Under the pieces are notes generated by a model, which made no database searches, was not told where the DNA came from, and saw only the letters and a program-made list of their open reading frames with translations. From SHLQ01 sp964562985 (GTDB lineage: Bacteria > Actinomycetota > Acidimicrobiia > Acidimicrobiales > SHLQ01): DNA of 40,987 nt. The position numbers and the translations under genes were made by a program. The stretch spans positions 1 to 40,987 of the forward strand of contig CAZLWE010000029.1 of the NCBI GenBank assembly GCA_964562985.1, in the 5' to 3' direction. Positions 8,027-15,476 of the stretch are shown piece by piece (within the stretch, counting starts at the first letter, position 1; every line of letters starts with the position of its first letter).

Positions 8027-8905
8027 CTATTCGAGACTCAACGAAACAACGTCGTACCCATCAGCGCGCATTCCCGCGAGGAATCCCTCTTCATCCTTCG
8101 GCATTACGCCCGTGACTGCCCCACCGCTTCCAGCAAAGTTTGCAACCGCTCCATGAGCGTTGGCTCGCTCCACCGCAAGTTGGTGCTGCGGTAATACGTC
8201 CATCACTCGGCAGCGCAAGGCGAAACTCTGCCCGATCGCCTCTTTGAGCAAGTGAACGTCTCGCGCTTCAATCGCATCAGCTGCCGCGCGCCCGCACTGC
8301 GCGAGCTCCTCCATAACCCCTCTCACCAGTGAAGTCTCGCGACGAGCCTGCAGTCCAGCGTGAGACAACCCGCTTGACTCGGAGTCCTGCGCGCGCCACG
8401 AAATGAAGACTGCTATCGCCGGTTCGTGCGGTACCTCGAGGCGCCGATGGGAGATCGGACCAGCGAACTCCATCAGACCGGTCGCTCCATGGGATTGAAC
8501 GATCTGATCTTGCCAGCCGCCCGCAATGGCGAGATCCTCTCGCTCTACGCCGTGGGCAATGGCGGCTACTTCCATAGGCGATAGCTCCAACCCAAACCGT
8601 TCACCAATCACCTGAATAACCGCGATCACGATCGCGCTCGAACCAGCAAGCCCTACGGATCTCGGGATGTTTGACTCGACAGCAACTCGTACATGGGGAT
8701 TGATCCCAAAGTCTCGAACGCAACGTTCGATCGTGGCGTCGACGAGCGGATTGTTCGATCGACGCGCCGTCGCGCCATCGCCCACGATGCGCGCAGTTGC
8801 AGCAAAGTGGGGCACGATCATCGCCACCACCGCGCCGCCATAGCCATCCGAAGGATTACCGGCGAGCGCCGCCCGCGCCCAAACCGTTGCGCTAGTCGAC
8901 GGCAA
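8027..8905 (-). CDS. GHMP-family sugar kinase (glucuronokinase-like)
   Basis: A 292-residue ATP-dependent small-molecule kinase of the GHMP fold. N-terminal substrate motif ARAALAGNPSDGYGGAVVA (about 10-28), ATP-loop PRSVGLAGSSA (81-91), and the C-terminal glycine motif ANFAGSGGAVTGV (about 263-275) are all present. The N-terminal motif and overall length resemble glucuronokinase-type members; the true sugar is not certain. The start is TTG 8905, the only candidate that keeps the first strand, and it lies 14 bases inside the end of the upstream Dabb gene with no clear Shine-Dalgarno, so translational coupling is likely. galU, which makes a UDP-sugar, is nearby but not in this operon. Confidence 0.82.
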   Translation of the reverse strand: MPSTSATVWARAALAGNPSDGYGGAVVAMIVPHFAATARIVGDGATARRSNNPLVDATIERCVRDFGINPHVRVAVESNIPRSVGLAGSSAIVIAVIQVIGERFGLELSPMEVAAIAHGVEREDLAIAGGWQDQIVQSHGATGLMEFAGPISHRRLEVPHEPAIAVFISWRAQDSESSGLSHAGLQARRETSLVRGVMEELAQCGRAAADAIEARDVHLLKEAIGQSFALRCRVMDVLPQHQLAVERANAHGAVANFAGSGGAVTGVMPKDEEGFLAGMRADGYDVVSLSLE

Positions 8906-9194
8906 GGTTGACTTGTACCGCCGAGCGACTCTGCACGAACGGCCGAATCTTGTCCGCGATCACCTGGAGGTGCACAGGATGCTCAGCATAGGCGCGATAC
9001 GCCGCCTCATCAGCGAAATCCCCGACGATCGCGATCGTGGCGTTGCCATCGGAGATACCCAGATCTCGCTCGATGCTGTACGCCCGCAACTCGGGGATGA
9101 TCGCCGGAAGACCGTTGAGCCCATCCTCGATCGCGGTCAGCTCCTCGTCACCTGCTGCGTCGGTGAGGGTCAAGAGCACAATATGTCGAAGCAT
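8892..9194 (-). CDS. Dabb-domain (stress-responsive alpha/beta barrel) protein
   Basis: A 100-residue single-domain protein. It opens MLRHIVLLTLTDAAGDEE and has the typical pattern of a dimeric alpha-beta barrel, with a helix over residues 16-28, a strand at YSIERDLG, then AIVGDFADEAAYRAYAEHPVH and a C-terminal VNLAVD. Proteins of this family bind small hydrophobic molecules or act as cyclases/isomerases; no substrate can be named. It is the first gene of a two-gene operon with the GHMP kinase, overlapping it by 14 bases. A TAACGT hexamer six bases before ATG suggests a leaderless transcript. Confidence 0.85.
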   Translation of the reverse strand: MLRHIVLLTLTDAAGDEELTAIEDGLNGLPAIIPELRAYSIERDLGISDGNATIAIVGDFADEAAYRAYAEHPVHLQVIADKIRPFVQSRSAVQVNLAVD

Positions 9195-9200
9195 CTCGCC

Positions 9201-9206
9201 ACGTTA
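9201..9206 (-). promoter_or_regulatory. -10 element of the Dabb gene (leaderless)
   Basis: On the minus strand TAACGT ends six bases before the ATG at 9194, so the predicted start of transcription coincides with the start codon. Confidence 0.5.
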
Positions 9207-9305
9207 GCGGGAAACATCACTGCCCGATGTCAAAAATGATGGCTATGGATATGAACACAAAACGTGGAATTGTGCGTTCTTCATTAGAGGTTTCTGGACC
9301 ATTCC

Positions 9306-9314
9306 TGCTACTCT
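9306..9314 (+). promoter_or_regulatory. Extended -10 before the triple hairpin
   Basis: TGCTACTCT matches the extended -10 form TGn-TAnnnT. It would start a transcript near 9321, six bases before the first hairpin. The same TACTCT hexamer precedes the gene at 40671. No good -35 is seen. Confidence 0.4.
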
Positions 9315-9320
9315 GAAAAT

Positions 9321-9430
9321 GCTCGTGCGGCACTCTCCGTGAGATTGCCGCCCAGTCGTTGAGACTTGTGGGGTTCCGCCGCCCCGTCTCAACGAGGCCT
9401 GCTCCAAGTTCCGCCGCTTTGGAGCAGGCC
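9321..9430 (+). ncRNA. Candidate structured small RNA: three consecutive hairpins
   Basis: Three stem-loops follow each other. H1 is GCGGCA (9327-9332) with TGCCGC (9346-9351), containing an inner TCTC/GAGA stem. H2 is CGTTGAGAC (9357-9365) with GTCTCAACG (9386-9394), containing GGGG/CCCC. H3 is GGCCTGCTCCAA (9396-9407) with TTGGAGCAGGCC (9419-9430). The loops of H2 and H3 both show GTTCCGCCGC (9373-9382 and 9408-9417). An extended -10 lies just before H1 on the plus strand. H3 overlaps the 3' end of a minus-strand coding frame, so a plus-strand RNA would be antisense to it. If read on the minus strand the hairpins would be that gene's 3' end. Orientation is not proven, and I do not recognise a named family. 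Confidence 0.5.
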
Positions 9431-9859
9431 ACTTTCGCGTGAAGGCTTAGCCGCCAGCGGCTCCCGAACGCGCTTGGTGGGATCTGATTCGGGTACTGGG
9501 GCGAACCGTTTTTGGATCGATTCTCGGGCGGCGTCGGTGCCACCTGCCTCCAGGCGGTACACGGCCCATCCGTACCAGAGCAGGAAACCAAGGCTTGCGA
9601 CGGTGAACACCCACATCGGCGACCATGCTTGGGCTAGCACGGCACCGAGCACGCAACATAGCGCAAGGGTTCCGAGGACTTCACGGCGGCGCTGACGAGC
9701 TCCACTCCAACTATTTGGGGCAGCTAAACGAGATGCCGGTGGAGAAATAAAAGGGTTCGGGGGCAGACCGAGGGCTCCGGCAACATAGCGATCGCGCCCC
9801 CACGCCCAAAGCCAACCTGCCCAGCCAAGAGCGATCAAGATAACTACCAAAAAGAGCAT
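9389..9859 (-). CDS. Small membrane protein of unknown function
   Basis: A 156-residue protein with two predicted membrane spans: one at the N-terminus (MLFLVVILIALGWAGWLWAW) and a hydrophobic hairpin-like region around residues 60-100 (LGTLALCCVLGAVLAQAW and VFTVASLGFLLWYGWAVYRL). The rest is basic and Pro/Arg rich. No domain is recognised. It follows moaC on the same strand after 64 bases and may be read with it. The last 14 codons coincide with a strong hairpin (9396-9430), an odd place for one, and the stop codon itself lies in the arm of a second hairpin. Confidence 0.6.
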   Translation of the reverse strand: MLFLVVILIALGWAGWLWAWGRDRYVAGALGLPPNPFISPPASRLAAPNSWSGARQRRREVLGTLALCCVLGAVLAQAWSPMWVFTVASLGFLLWYGWAVYRLEAGGTDAARESIQKRFAPVPESDPTKRVREPLAAKPSRESGLLQSGGTWSRPR

Positions 9860-9923
9860 GAGATTGCCGACTCACCAACTTGATTCCAGATCAACGCGAT
9901 CGCTACGTTATCTGGCTCACCTG

Positions 9924-10415
9924 CTAGGAGTTGGACTCCTCACGGTGATACTTGCCACTCTTTCCGCCGGTCTTCTCCCACAAGGCAACTTCACCGATCA
10001 CCATTGACTTGTCGAGCGACTTACACATGTCGTAGACCGTCAGCGCTGCGACCGAACAACCCGTCAACGCCTCCATCTCCACGCCGGTGCGTCCAACCGT
10101 CTCCACGCTCGTTTCGATGTCTACATGGTCGTCACCAATGTCGAAGTTGACCGATACGGAACCGATCAACAACGGGTGGCACAGCGGGATGAGATCCGAG
10201 GTTCGTTTGGCAGCCTGTATGCCAGCGACACGAGCCACGCTCAACACATCGCCTTTGCCGATAGCACCGCGTGCCACCGCCGAAGCCGTGTCGGGGGTCA
10301 TCGTCACCCGCGCCCGAGCGATCGCACGGCGATGCGTCGGTTCTTTGGGAGTGACATCCACCATTCGTGCCCGACCTTGCGCGTCGAGGTGGGTGAACCC
10401 ACTGTGTTCGGACAT
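9924..10415 (-). CDS. moaC: Cyclic pyranopterin monophosphate synthase
   Basis: 163 residues, typical for MoaC, which turns the MoaA product 3',8-cyclo-7,8-dihydro-GTP into cyclic pyranopterin monophosphate, the first stable intermediate of molybdenum cofactor synthesis. Diagnostic segments are FTHLDAQGRARMVDV, the strand-helix AAKRTSDLIPLCHPL, GVEMEALTGCSVAALTVYDMCK, and the active-site lysine loop KTGGKSG near the C-terminus. Its ATG lies one base after the moaA stop (TGA-G-ATG), so the two are almost certainly translated from one message with coupling. Confidence 0.97.
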   Translation of the reverse strand: MSEHSGFTHLDAQGRARMVDVTPKEPTHRRAIARARVTMTPDTASAVARGAIGKGDVLSVARVAGIQAAKRTSDLIPLCHPLLIGSVSVNFDIGDDHVDIETSVETVGRTGVEMEALTGCSVAALTVYDMCKSLDKSMVIGEVALWEKTGGKSGKYHREESNS

Positions 10416-10416
10416 C

Positions 10417-11391
10417 TCAGCCTCCGATTTGGCTCATGTTGCGCTTGGGTCGGATGAAGTGCACGGTATCGATACCGTGACCCGCCCATTTGTCGTGGAC
10501 CGCCCCTTCGATCACGGCAGCGATGTCGTCGTCGGAGGCACCCGAGCGCAACGCGTCGCGCAGGTTGTAGTCGCTTACGGCGAAGAGGCAGTTTCGGAAT
10601 TGCCCATCGGCCGTGAGCCGAATCCGGTCACAGGTGTCGCAGAACTTCTCGGTGACGGTGGCGATAACGCCGACTTCGCCCTTGCCGTCCTTGTAGCGAT
10701 ACTTCGTTGCGGGTGCCGAGGTTCGAGCAACCGGCTCTATGGGGTATACGTCATCGATGGTCTTGATGACATCGGCGAGTGGAACGACCCGGTCTTGGCC
10801 CCACACCTCGTCGGCGTCGAGAGGCATGAATTCGATGAAGCGCACTACGACGCCCTTTTCGCGGCCGAACTCTGCGAAGTCCACGATCTCGTCTTGGTTG
10901 ATGCCGTTCATGAGCACGCAATTGATCTTCACCGGGTCAAACCCCGCCTCTATCGCTGCGTCGATACCCTCCAAGACACGATCGAGGTCGTCTCTACGGG
11001 TGAGTTCGATGAACCGGTCCTGATCGAGTGAATCAAGACTGATGTTGAGACGGTGGAGGCCAGCTGCTTTGAGTTTGTCGGCCAGCAGCGGCAGTGTGAC
11101 GCCGTTGGTGGTCATCGCAAGATCGACACCGAGCCCCGAAAGCCGTTGCACCAGGTCGGGCAGCTTGGCACGCAGGGTCGGTTCACCGCCGGTGAGCCGG
11201 ATGCTGTCAACGCCATAGCGCGTCACCAACAGGCCAGCGATTCGTTCGATCTCTTCGAACGTCAGGATCTGTTCTCGGGGCATCCAGGTCATGTCTTCTG
11301 GCATGCAGTACTGACAACGGAAGTTGCAGCGATCGGTCACGGCGATTCGAAGATCGCGGTGCACCCGTCCGAAGGTATCGATCAGCTCCAT
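10417..11391 (-). CDS. moaA: GTP 3',8-cyclase
   Basis: A 324-residue radical SAM enzyme that cyclises GTP in the first step of molybdenum cofactor synthesis. The N-terminal cluster motif is CNFRCQYC (Cys22, Cys26, Cys29), followed by the SAM-contact motif LTGGEPTLR. The second, substrate-binding cluster is supplied by FCDTCDRIRLTADGQFRNC near the C-terminus, and the chain ends in Gly-Gly as required for activity. It is read with moaC and divergently from moeA. TAGTCT six bases before ATG suggests a leaderless transcript; there is no Shine-Dalgarno. Confidence 0.98.
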   Translation of the reverse strand: MELIDTFGRVHRDLRIAVTDRCNFRCQYCMPEDMTWMPREQILTFEEIERIAGLLVTRYGVDSIRLTGGEPTLRAKLPDLVQRLSGLGVDLAMTTNGVTLPLLADKLKAAGLHRLNISLDSLDQDRFIELTRRDDLDRVLEGIDAAIEAGFDPVKINCVLMNGINQDEIVDFAEFGREKGVVVRFIEFMPLDADEVWGQDRVVPLADVIKTIDDVYPIEPVARTSAPATKYRYKDGKGEVGVIATVTEKFCDTCDRIRLTADGQFRNCLFAVSDYNLRDALRSGASDDDIAAVIEGAVHDKWAGHGIDTVHFIRPKRNMSQIGG

Positions 11392-11397
11392 CCATCA

Positions 11398-11403
11398 AGA
11401 CTA
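11398..11403 (-). promoter_or_regulatory. -10 element of moaA (leaderless)
   Basis: Minus-strand TAGTCT ends six bases before the moaA ATG, and no Shine-Dalgarno is present. Confidence 0.5.
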
Positions 11404-11480
11404 CGAGGTTGCCCGTCATTACCGAAAGCCCGAACCCTGGTCGGTGGGAGAGTTTCTCGAATCGTTAGGGGCGTGGCGGG

Positions 11481-11486
11481 TACGAT
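11481..11486 (+). promoter_or_regulatory. -10 element of moeA (leaderless)
   Basis: TACGAT ends eight bases before the moeA ATG, with no Shine-Dalgarno between. The same hexamer precedes the gene at 17888. Confidence 0.5.
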
Positions 11487-11494
11487 GACCAGCG

Positions 11495-12694
11495 ATGATT
11501 CCTCTAGATGAAGCCCGCGCCTACGTCCTCTCGAAGTGTGCTCCGCTCACAACAGCGACCGTCCCAATCGACGACGCCCGGGGGCTGTTGATCGCCCAGG
11601 ACATTGCAGCCGTCGGCCCGATACCTCCGTTCGACAACACGGCGATGGACGGATTCGCGATTCGCTCGGCAGACCTCGCCGACGCCCCCGTCACCCTGGA
11701 GATGATCGGAACCGTGGCAGCAGGAGCCGCCCCGGACATGACCGTCGAGTCCGGCCAGGCGGTGCGCATCATGACGGGTGCTCCAATTCCGCCAGGAGCC
11801 GACGCCGTGATCATGGTCGAATTGACCAATATGGCCGACGACCTGTCAACGGTCGAGGTGCAAGAGGCGGTCCCTGTGGGCAACCACATCCGCCCCACAG
11901 GCGACGACGTAGCGGCTGGCGATGTTGTCTTCACCGCTGGCACGGAACTCCGCCCTGCGCATCTCGGCGTGTGCGCGTCGATCGGCGTCTACGAAGTCAT
12001 GGCGTACCGGCGTCCTCGAATCGGCGTGATCTCCACCGGTGACGAACTCGTGGATGAACCTCGGCCACTAGAGATGGGCCAAATCCATGATTCGAACCGA
12101 CACACGCTCCTCGCCCTCGTCAATGCGATGGGCGCCGACGGCGTAGACCTCGGGCTTATCGTGGACGACGAAGACCAGATTCGGTCAGCCATGTCGGCAG
12201 CCGCCGAGCAGTGCGACGCGGTGATCACCAGCGGCGGGGTATCCATGGGCGACTTCGACTACGTCAAGAAGGTGTTGACCGAGATCGGCGACATGCGCTG
12301 GATGCAGGTCGCCATCAAGCCAGCCAAGCCATTGGCGTTCGGCACGGTGGGTGACACACCGATCTTCGGTCTACCGGGTAACCCCGTGTCATCGATGGTC
12401 TCCTTTGAGTTGTTCGCCCGCCCGGGTATCCGCGCAATGATGGGCCACCAAGATCCAGTGATTCCACCGGTGCGCGGTGTCGCAGGCGGAGATCTTCATC
12501 GCCGGCCCGATGGGAAGACGCATTTCGCCCGCGTCCACGCGGACATGCAGCCCGATGGGCGCTACTCAGCCTCGTTCTCCGGTGGACAGGGGTCGCATCA
12601 GTTGTCCGCAATGGCGGCTGCCAATGCCCTCGCCGTAGTTCCCGACGGCGACGGAGTCTCCGCTGGTGGCGAGGTAGACCTGATTCTGCTGTAA
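11495..12694 (+). CDS. moeA: Molybdopterin molybdenumtransferase
   Basis: A 399-residue MoeA, which inserts molybdate into adenylylated molybdopterin. Segments in order: IPLDEARAYVLSK, PPFDNTAMDGFAIR (metal/adenylate site), MTGAPIPPGADAVIMVE, RPRIGVISTGDELV, the catalytic loop TSGGVSMGDFDYVK, KPAKPLAFG and FGLPGNPVSS, then the C-terminal beta-barrel domain. Length and domain order are standard. It is divergent from moaA-moaC, with a 103-base shared control region, so all three may respond together. The annotated product acts in the cytosol. Confidence 0.97.
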   Translation: MIPLDEARAYVLSKCAPLTTATVPIDDARGLLIAQDIAAVGPIPPFDNTAMDGFAIRSADLADAPVTLEMIGTVAAGAAPDMTVESGQAVRIMTGAPIPPGADAVIMVELTNMADDLSTVEVQEAVPVGNHIRPTGDDVAAGDVVFTAGTELRPAHLGVCASIGVYEVMAYRRPRIGVISTGDELVDEPRPLEMGQIHDSNRHTLLALVNAMGADGVDLGLIVDDEDQIRSAMSAAAEQCDAVITSGGVSMGDFDYVKKVLTEIGDMRWMQVAIKPAKPLAFGTVGDTPIFGLPGNPVSSMVSFELFARPGIRAMMGHQDPVIPPVRGVAGGDLHRRPDGKTHFARVHADMQPDGRYSASFSGGQGSHQLSAMAAANALAVVPDGDGVSAGGEVDLILL

Positions 12695-12716
12695 CGGCCG
12701 ATAGGCCTTCGATCAA

Positions 12717-13586
12717 CTACGTGTTGACGATGTCGTTGAGCAGCGCTCGGAAGGGCTCGCCAAGCTCTGGGTGTTGCAAGCCAAGCTCGACCTGAGCACG
12801 CAAGAAGTCCAGCTTCTGGCCAGCATCCCAGCTACCACGGTTGTCGATGACGCCGTGCAAGCCGGATCCGTCGGCGATCGTCGCCATCGCATCGGTGAGC
12901 TGAATCTCGCCGCCCACACCAGGTTCGGTCTTGTGCAGATGCTCGAAAATCTCCGCCGTGAACAGGTAGCGGCCCATCACTGCGAGATTCGACGGCGCAT
13001 CCTTAGCCGCCGGCTTCTCAACGATGTGCGGGATCTTGACGAGTCCATCGCGGACCGGTTCGGAGGCCGCACACCCATAGGAGCTGATCTCTGACTCTGG
13101 CACCTCTCGCAACGACACAACCGACGTGCCGGTTTCTTCATGGGCCGCAATCATCGACGCCACAGTTTCTCCCCGAGAGATCATGATTTCGTCGGGCAGG
13201 AGAACCACAAACGGTTCGTCGCCGAGGTGTTGTTCAGCCTGGAGAACAGCGTGGCCGAGGCCGAGCGGTTCACCCTGACGAGTGAAGTGGAACTTGGCCA
13301 TGTTCGCGATCGAAATGATCTCCTCGAGAGGGCCGGTCTTACCCTTGCGCTCTAACAGCGTCTCGAGTTCGAAGTTGCGGTCGAAGTGATCTTCGAGGGC
13401 CTTCTTTGCCGTGCCGGTGATGATGAGTACGTCTTCGATGCCTGCAGAAACCGCCTCTTCCACCACGTACTGGATGGCTGGCTTGTCGACGATCGTCAAC
13501 ATTTCCTTGGGCTGCGCTTTGGTAGCCGGAAGGAATCGCGTACCGAGTCCAGCCGCCGGAATCACTGCTTTACGTACCGTCGTCAT
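12717..13586 (-). CDS. galU: UTP-glucose-1-phosphate uridylyltransferase
   Basis: A 289-residue GalU that makes UDP-glucose from UTP and glucose-1-phosphate, feeding cell-wall and solute synthesis. The nucleotide motif AAGLGTRFLPATKAQPKEML is at 10-29. The rest is typical: FTRQGEPLGLGHAVL, LLPDEIM, IVEKPA, GGEIQLTDA and an RGSWDAGQKLDFL segment. ATG 13586 is chosen: GGAG lies about 9 bases upstream, and the upstream in-frame extension of 8 residues is outside the family pattern. UDP-glucose would be the donor for the glucosyltransferase encoded near 31000. It follows plsY on the same strand after an 83-base gap. Confidence 0.96.
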   Translation of the reverse strand: MTTVRKAVIPAAGLGTRFLPATKAQPKEMLTIVDKPAIQYVVEEAVSAGIEDVLIITGTAKKALEDHFDRNFELETLLERKGKTGPLEEIISIANMAKFHFTRQGEPLGLGHAVLQAEQHLGDEPFVVLLPDEIMISRGETVASMIAAHEETGTSVVSLREVPESEISSYGCAASEPVRDGLVKIPHIVEKPAAKDAPSNLAVMGRYLFTAEIFEHLHKTEPGVGGEIQLTDAMATIADGSGLHGVIDNRGSWDAGQKLDFLRAQVELGLQHPELGEPFRALLNDIVNT

Positions 13587-13611
13587 TAGTTCGTCTCCAC
13601 TTCCCCCCACA

Positions 13612-13624
13612 TACCGAATCGGTA
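13612..13624. promoter_or_regulatory. Palindrome upstream of galU
   Basis: TACCGA-A-TCGGTA is a perfect 6-1-6 palindrome, ending 25 bases before the galU start and close to a TACGTA. It could be an operator for galU; no regulator is known. Confidence 0.3.
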
Positions 13625-13669
13625 CGTATGAAGAAATCTAAAGCGGCTAGTAACGAATTGGGTGGAACC

Positions 13670-14257
13670 TCAGCTCAAGGTGAGTTCTTGGCCCGAGATC
13701 AGACGGCCAATATTCGACCTATGCCGAACGAATATCACCGCCGCAACGAGTACAGCCGCAGCGACTTCGACCAGAAACTCATGGGCAAATGCCGATCCGA
13801 CAGCGATGAGCGCGGCCATCGCCAACGACCCAACAGACACTCGTTTCGTGACCTTGACCACCACGACGAACATCGCGATCAGCGCGACCGAAATGATCGG
13901 GTAGAGCACCAACGCTCCCCCACCAGCGGTAGCGACGCCCTTCCCGCCACTGCGGAATCGACCGAAGGGGAAGACGTGACCGATGGTGGCTGCCGCCCAC
14001 GCGCCGGCCGCCCACGGACGCCCGGCAATAAGCAGCGCGGCGGCGACAGGCAGGGCCCCCTTCAGGAGGTCGACGATCATGGTTAGGGCTCCGAATGCCT
14101 TCCCCGACGTTCGCCATACGTTGGTCGCTCCCGGATTTCCAGATCCTTCTTTGTTGTGATCGTGTCCAGACAGGCGCCCGACGATGCTCGCGGTCGGAAA
14201 CGACCCCGAGAAATACGCTGCAACCACGATCGCCAATCCGGCCAAACTTACGGACAC
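13670..14257 (-). CDS. plsY: Glycerol-3-phosphate acyltransferase PlsY
   Basis: An integral membrane acyltransferase of about 195 residues. It transfers an acyl group from acyl-phosphate to glycerol-3-phosphate to begin phospholipid synthesis. Motifs: AAYFSGSFPTASIVG (motif 1), GSGNPGATNVWRTSGKAFG (motif 2), and HVFPFGRFRSGGKGVATAGG (motif 3). I start at GTG 14257, which leaves a normal short N-terminal segment before the first motif. Longer in-frame starts exist, including a TTG at 14371, but they would overlap the divergent FmdB gene. No Shine-Dalgarno supports any of them, so the start is uncertain. Confidence 0.92.
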   Translation of the reverse strand: MSVSLAGLAIVVAAYFSGSFPTASIVGRLSGHDHNKEGSGNPGATNVWRTSGKAFGALTMIVDLLKGALPVAAALLIAGRPWAAGAWAAATIGHVFPFGRFRSGGKGVATAGGGALVLYPIISVALIAMFVVVVKVTKRVSVGSLAMAALIAVGSAFAHEFLVEVAAAVLVAAVIFVRHRSNIGRLISGQELTLS

Positions 14258-14370
14258 ATGGTCATGGTAGAGCACAGATAGCCGGGAACACTTCGCGCGA
14301 GGTTGTTGTTGACCTGCTCTGGGCTCAATACTCACATAGCTCAGATCGCGATCGAAAGGCACCCGCGGCA

Positions 14371-14688
14371 ATGCCGACCTACCAATACCGTTGCAAGCAG
14401 TGCGATGAAGAGTTCGAGAAGGTCCAGTCCTTCAGCGACGACTCGATCCCAAAGTGCCCGGGCTGTGGAACTCGTTCGAAGAAGAACGTGACAAAAGTGT
14501 TCGGCAAGGTCGGTATCGCGTTCAAGGGCAGCGGCTTCTACAAGAACGACAGCGCTCCGAGCTCCAAGAGCTCATCGTCGAAAGACTCATCCAGCTCATC
14601 GTCCAAGAGCGATTCCTCAAAGAAGAGCGACTCATCCTCAAAGAAGGATTCATCGAGTTCCACTACGTCGTCGTCCTCGGACTCGTAA
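14371..14688 (+). CDS. FmdB-family zinc-ribbon regulatory protein
   Basis: 105 residues. The N-terminal zinc ribbon MPTYQYRCKQCDEEFE has Cys8, Cys11, Cys29 and Cys32 as two CxxC pairs, followed by a short KVFGKVGIAFKGSGFY segment that is the hallmark of the FmdB/CxxC_CxxC_SSSS family. The C-terminal 45 residues are almost entirely Ser, Lys and Asp, a low-complexity tail common in this family but long here. The function is unknown beyond a proposed regulatory role. ATG 14371 is set by the motif. It converges with the SAF gene, with 4 bases between stops. Confidence 0.9.
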   Translation: MPTYQYRCKQCDEEFEKVQSFSDDSIPKCPGCGTRSKKNVTKVFGKVGIAFKGSGFYKNDSAPSSKSSSSKDSSSSSSKSDSSKKSDSSSKKDSSSSTTSSSSDS

Positions 14689-14692
14689 ATTC

Positions 14693-15370
14693 TCATACCG
14701 CGGCAAGGAGAACTCGCCCGTTGACGATTCCCGCCGCGACGGTTGCGGCGTGTTGTTGATCGACGGAAACTACGACCGCGTCTTCGCGTACCTGCACGAC
14801 GGTGCCCGACACTGATTCGGCGGCTGCGCTCGCGACCGGGCCGAAGGCATCGTCGAACACGAACACATCGACTCGACGCCCGACTGAAAGGGCAGGAACA
14901 TCAGCTCCGACGGGGATAGCGATTACGCGCTGACCGTCTCCGACGGCATCTTGTTGGCCCTGCAGAAGATCCCTGCGGCGAAGCACATCACCAACATGAA
15001 GCTGTCCCGCTGCGTGCGAATCGTCGAAGGCCTCCGCACGAATCGAGTCATCGGGAACGGCGACCATCGGCAACGATTCGAATCGAATGTGTTCCCCAGT
15101 AATGACCTCGCCAACTGCGCGACCCTCAGCAACCACGGCCACCTCGACCAGAGTCCCCCAACGCGTTCGCTCCTCGCTGAACGCGGCTCTATCCGAGACA
15201 CCAACTCCGACAACGGTGGCGAGTAATCCGACCATCACCGCACGACGGAGCAGTCTCTTACGACCGACTAGCGCACGCAGCCGTGCAATGCGAAGCCGCA
15301 ATCCAAACGGAAGCCAACGCCACGGCTGTACGGCACGCCGCGCTCCAGGAACGACAAAGCGATCCAACAT
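14693..15370 (-). CDS. SAF-domain membrane protein (CpaB/RcpC-like)
   Basis: A 225-residue protein: a basic cytosolic N-terminus, a membrane span at about 43-60 (LRRAVMVGLLATVVGVGVS), then an extracytoplasmic SAF domain (about 72-140) with the pattern AVGEVITGEHIRFESLPMVA and HVGDVLRRRDLLQG, and a C-terminal beta domain (IAIPVGADVPALSVGRRVDVFV). This matches CpaB/RcpC proteins of Flp/Tad pilus assembly. No other pilus genes are in the window, so the role is inferred from the domain only. ATG 15370 has AGGGAAA about 8 bases upstream. Confidence 0.78.
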   Translation of the reverse strand: MLDRFVVPGARRAVQPWRWLPFGLRLRIARLRALVGRKRLLRRAVMVGLLATVVGVGVSDRAAFSEERTRWGTLVEVAVVAEGRAVGEVITGEHIRFESLPMVAVPDDSIRAEAFDDSHAAGQLHVGDVLRRRDLLQGQQDAVGDGQRVIAIPVGADVPALSVGRRVDVFVFDDAFGPVASAAAESVSGTVVQVREDAVVVSVDQQHAATVAAGIVNGRVLLAAV

Positions 15371-15384
15371 GAGAATTTCCCTAT

Positions 15385-15399
15385 GACCACGACGTGGTC
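15385..15399. promoter_or_regulatory. 15-bp palindrome upstream of the SAF gene
   Basis: GACCACG-A-CGTGGTC is a perfect 7-1-7 palindrome, 14 bases before the SAF gene ATG, overlapping its probable leader. It is a candidate operator or a small hairpin in the 5' untranslated region. Confidence 0.35.
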
Positions 15400-15476
15400 T
15401 CACAGTGACGGCCCAGACCGGGCGAGAGGGGAAGGATCCTGATGTTAGCGACTTCGTCGATCGCGCGACGAGGCGA

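Noticed and set aside
10087..11031. 314-codon plus-strand frame opposite moaC/moaA
   Set aside because: No domain; both minus-strand genes are certain.
13670..14371. Longer plsY starting at TTG 14371
   Set aside because: The added 38 residues do not resemble PlsY and would overlap the start of the divergent FmdB gene.
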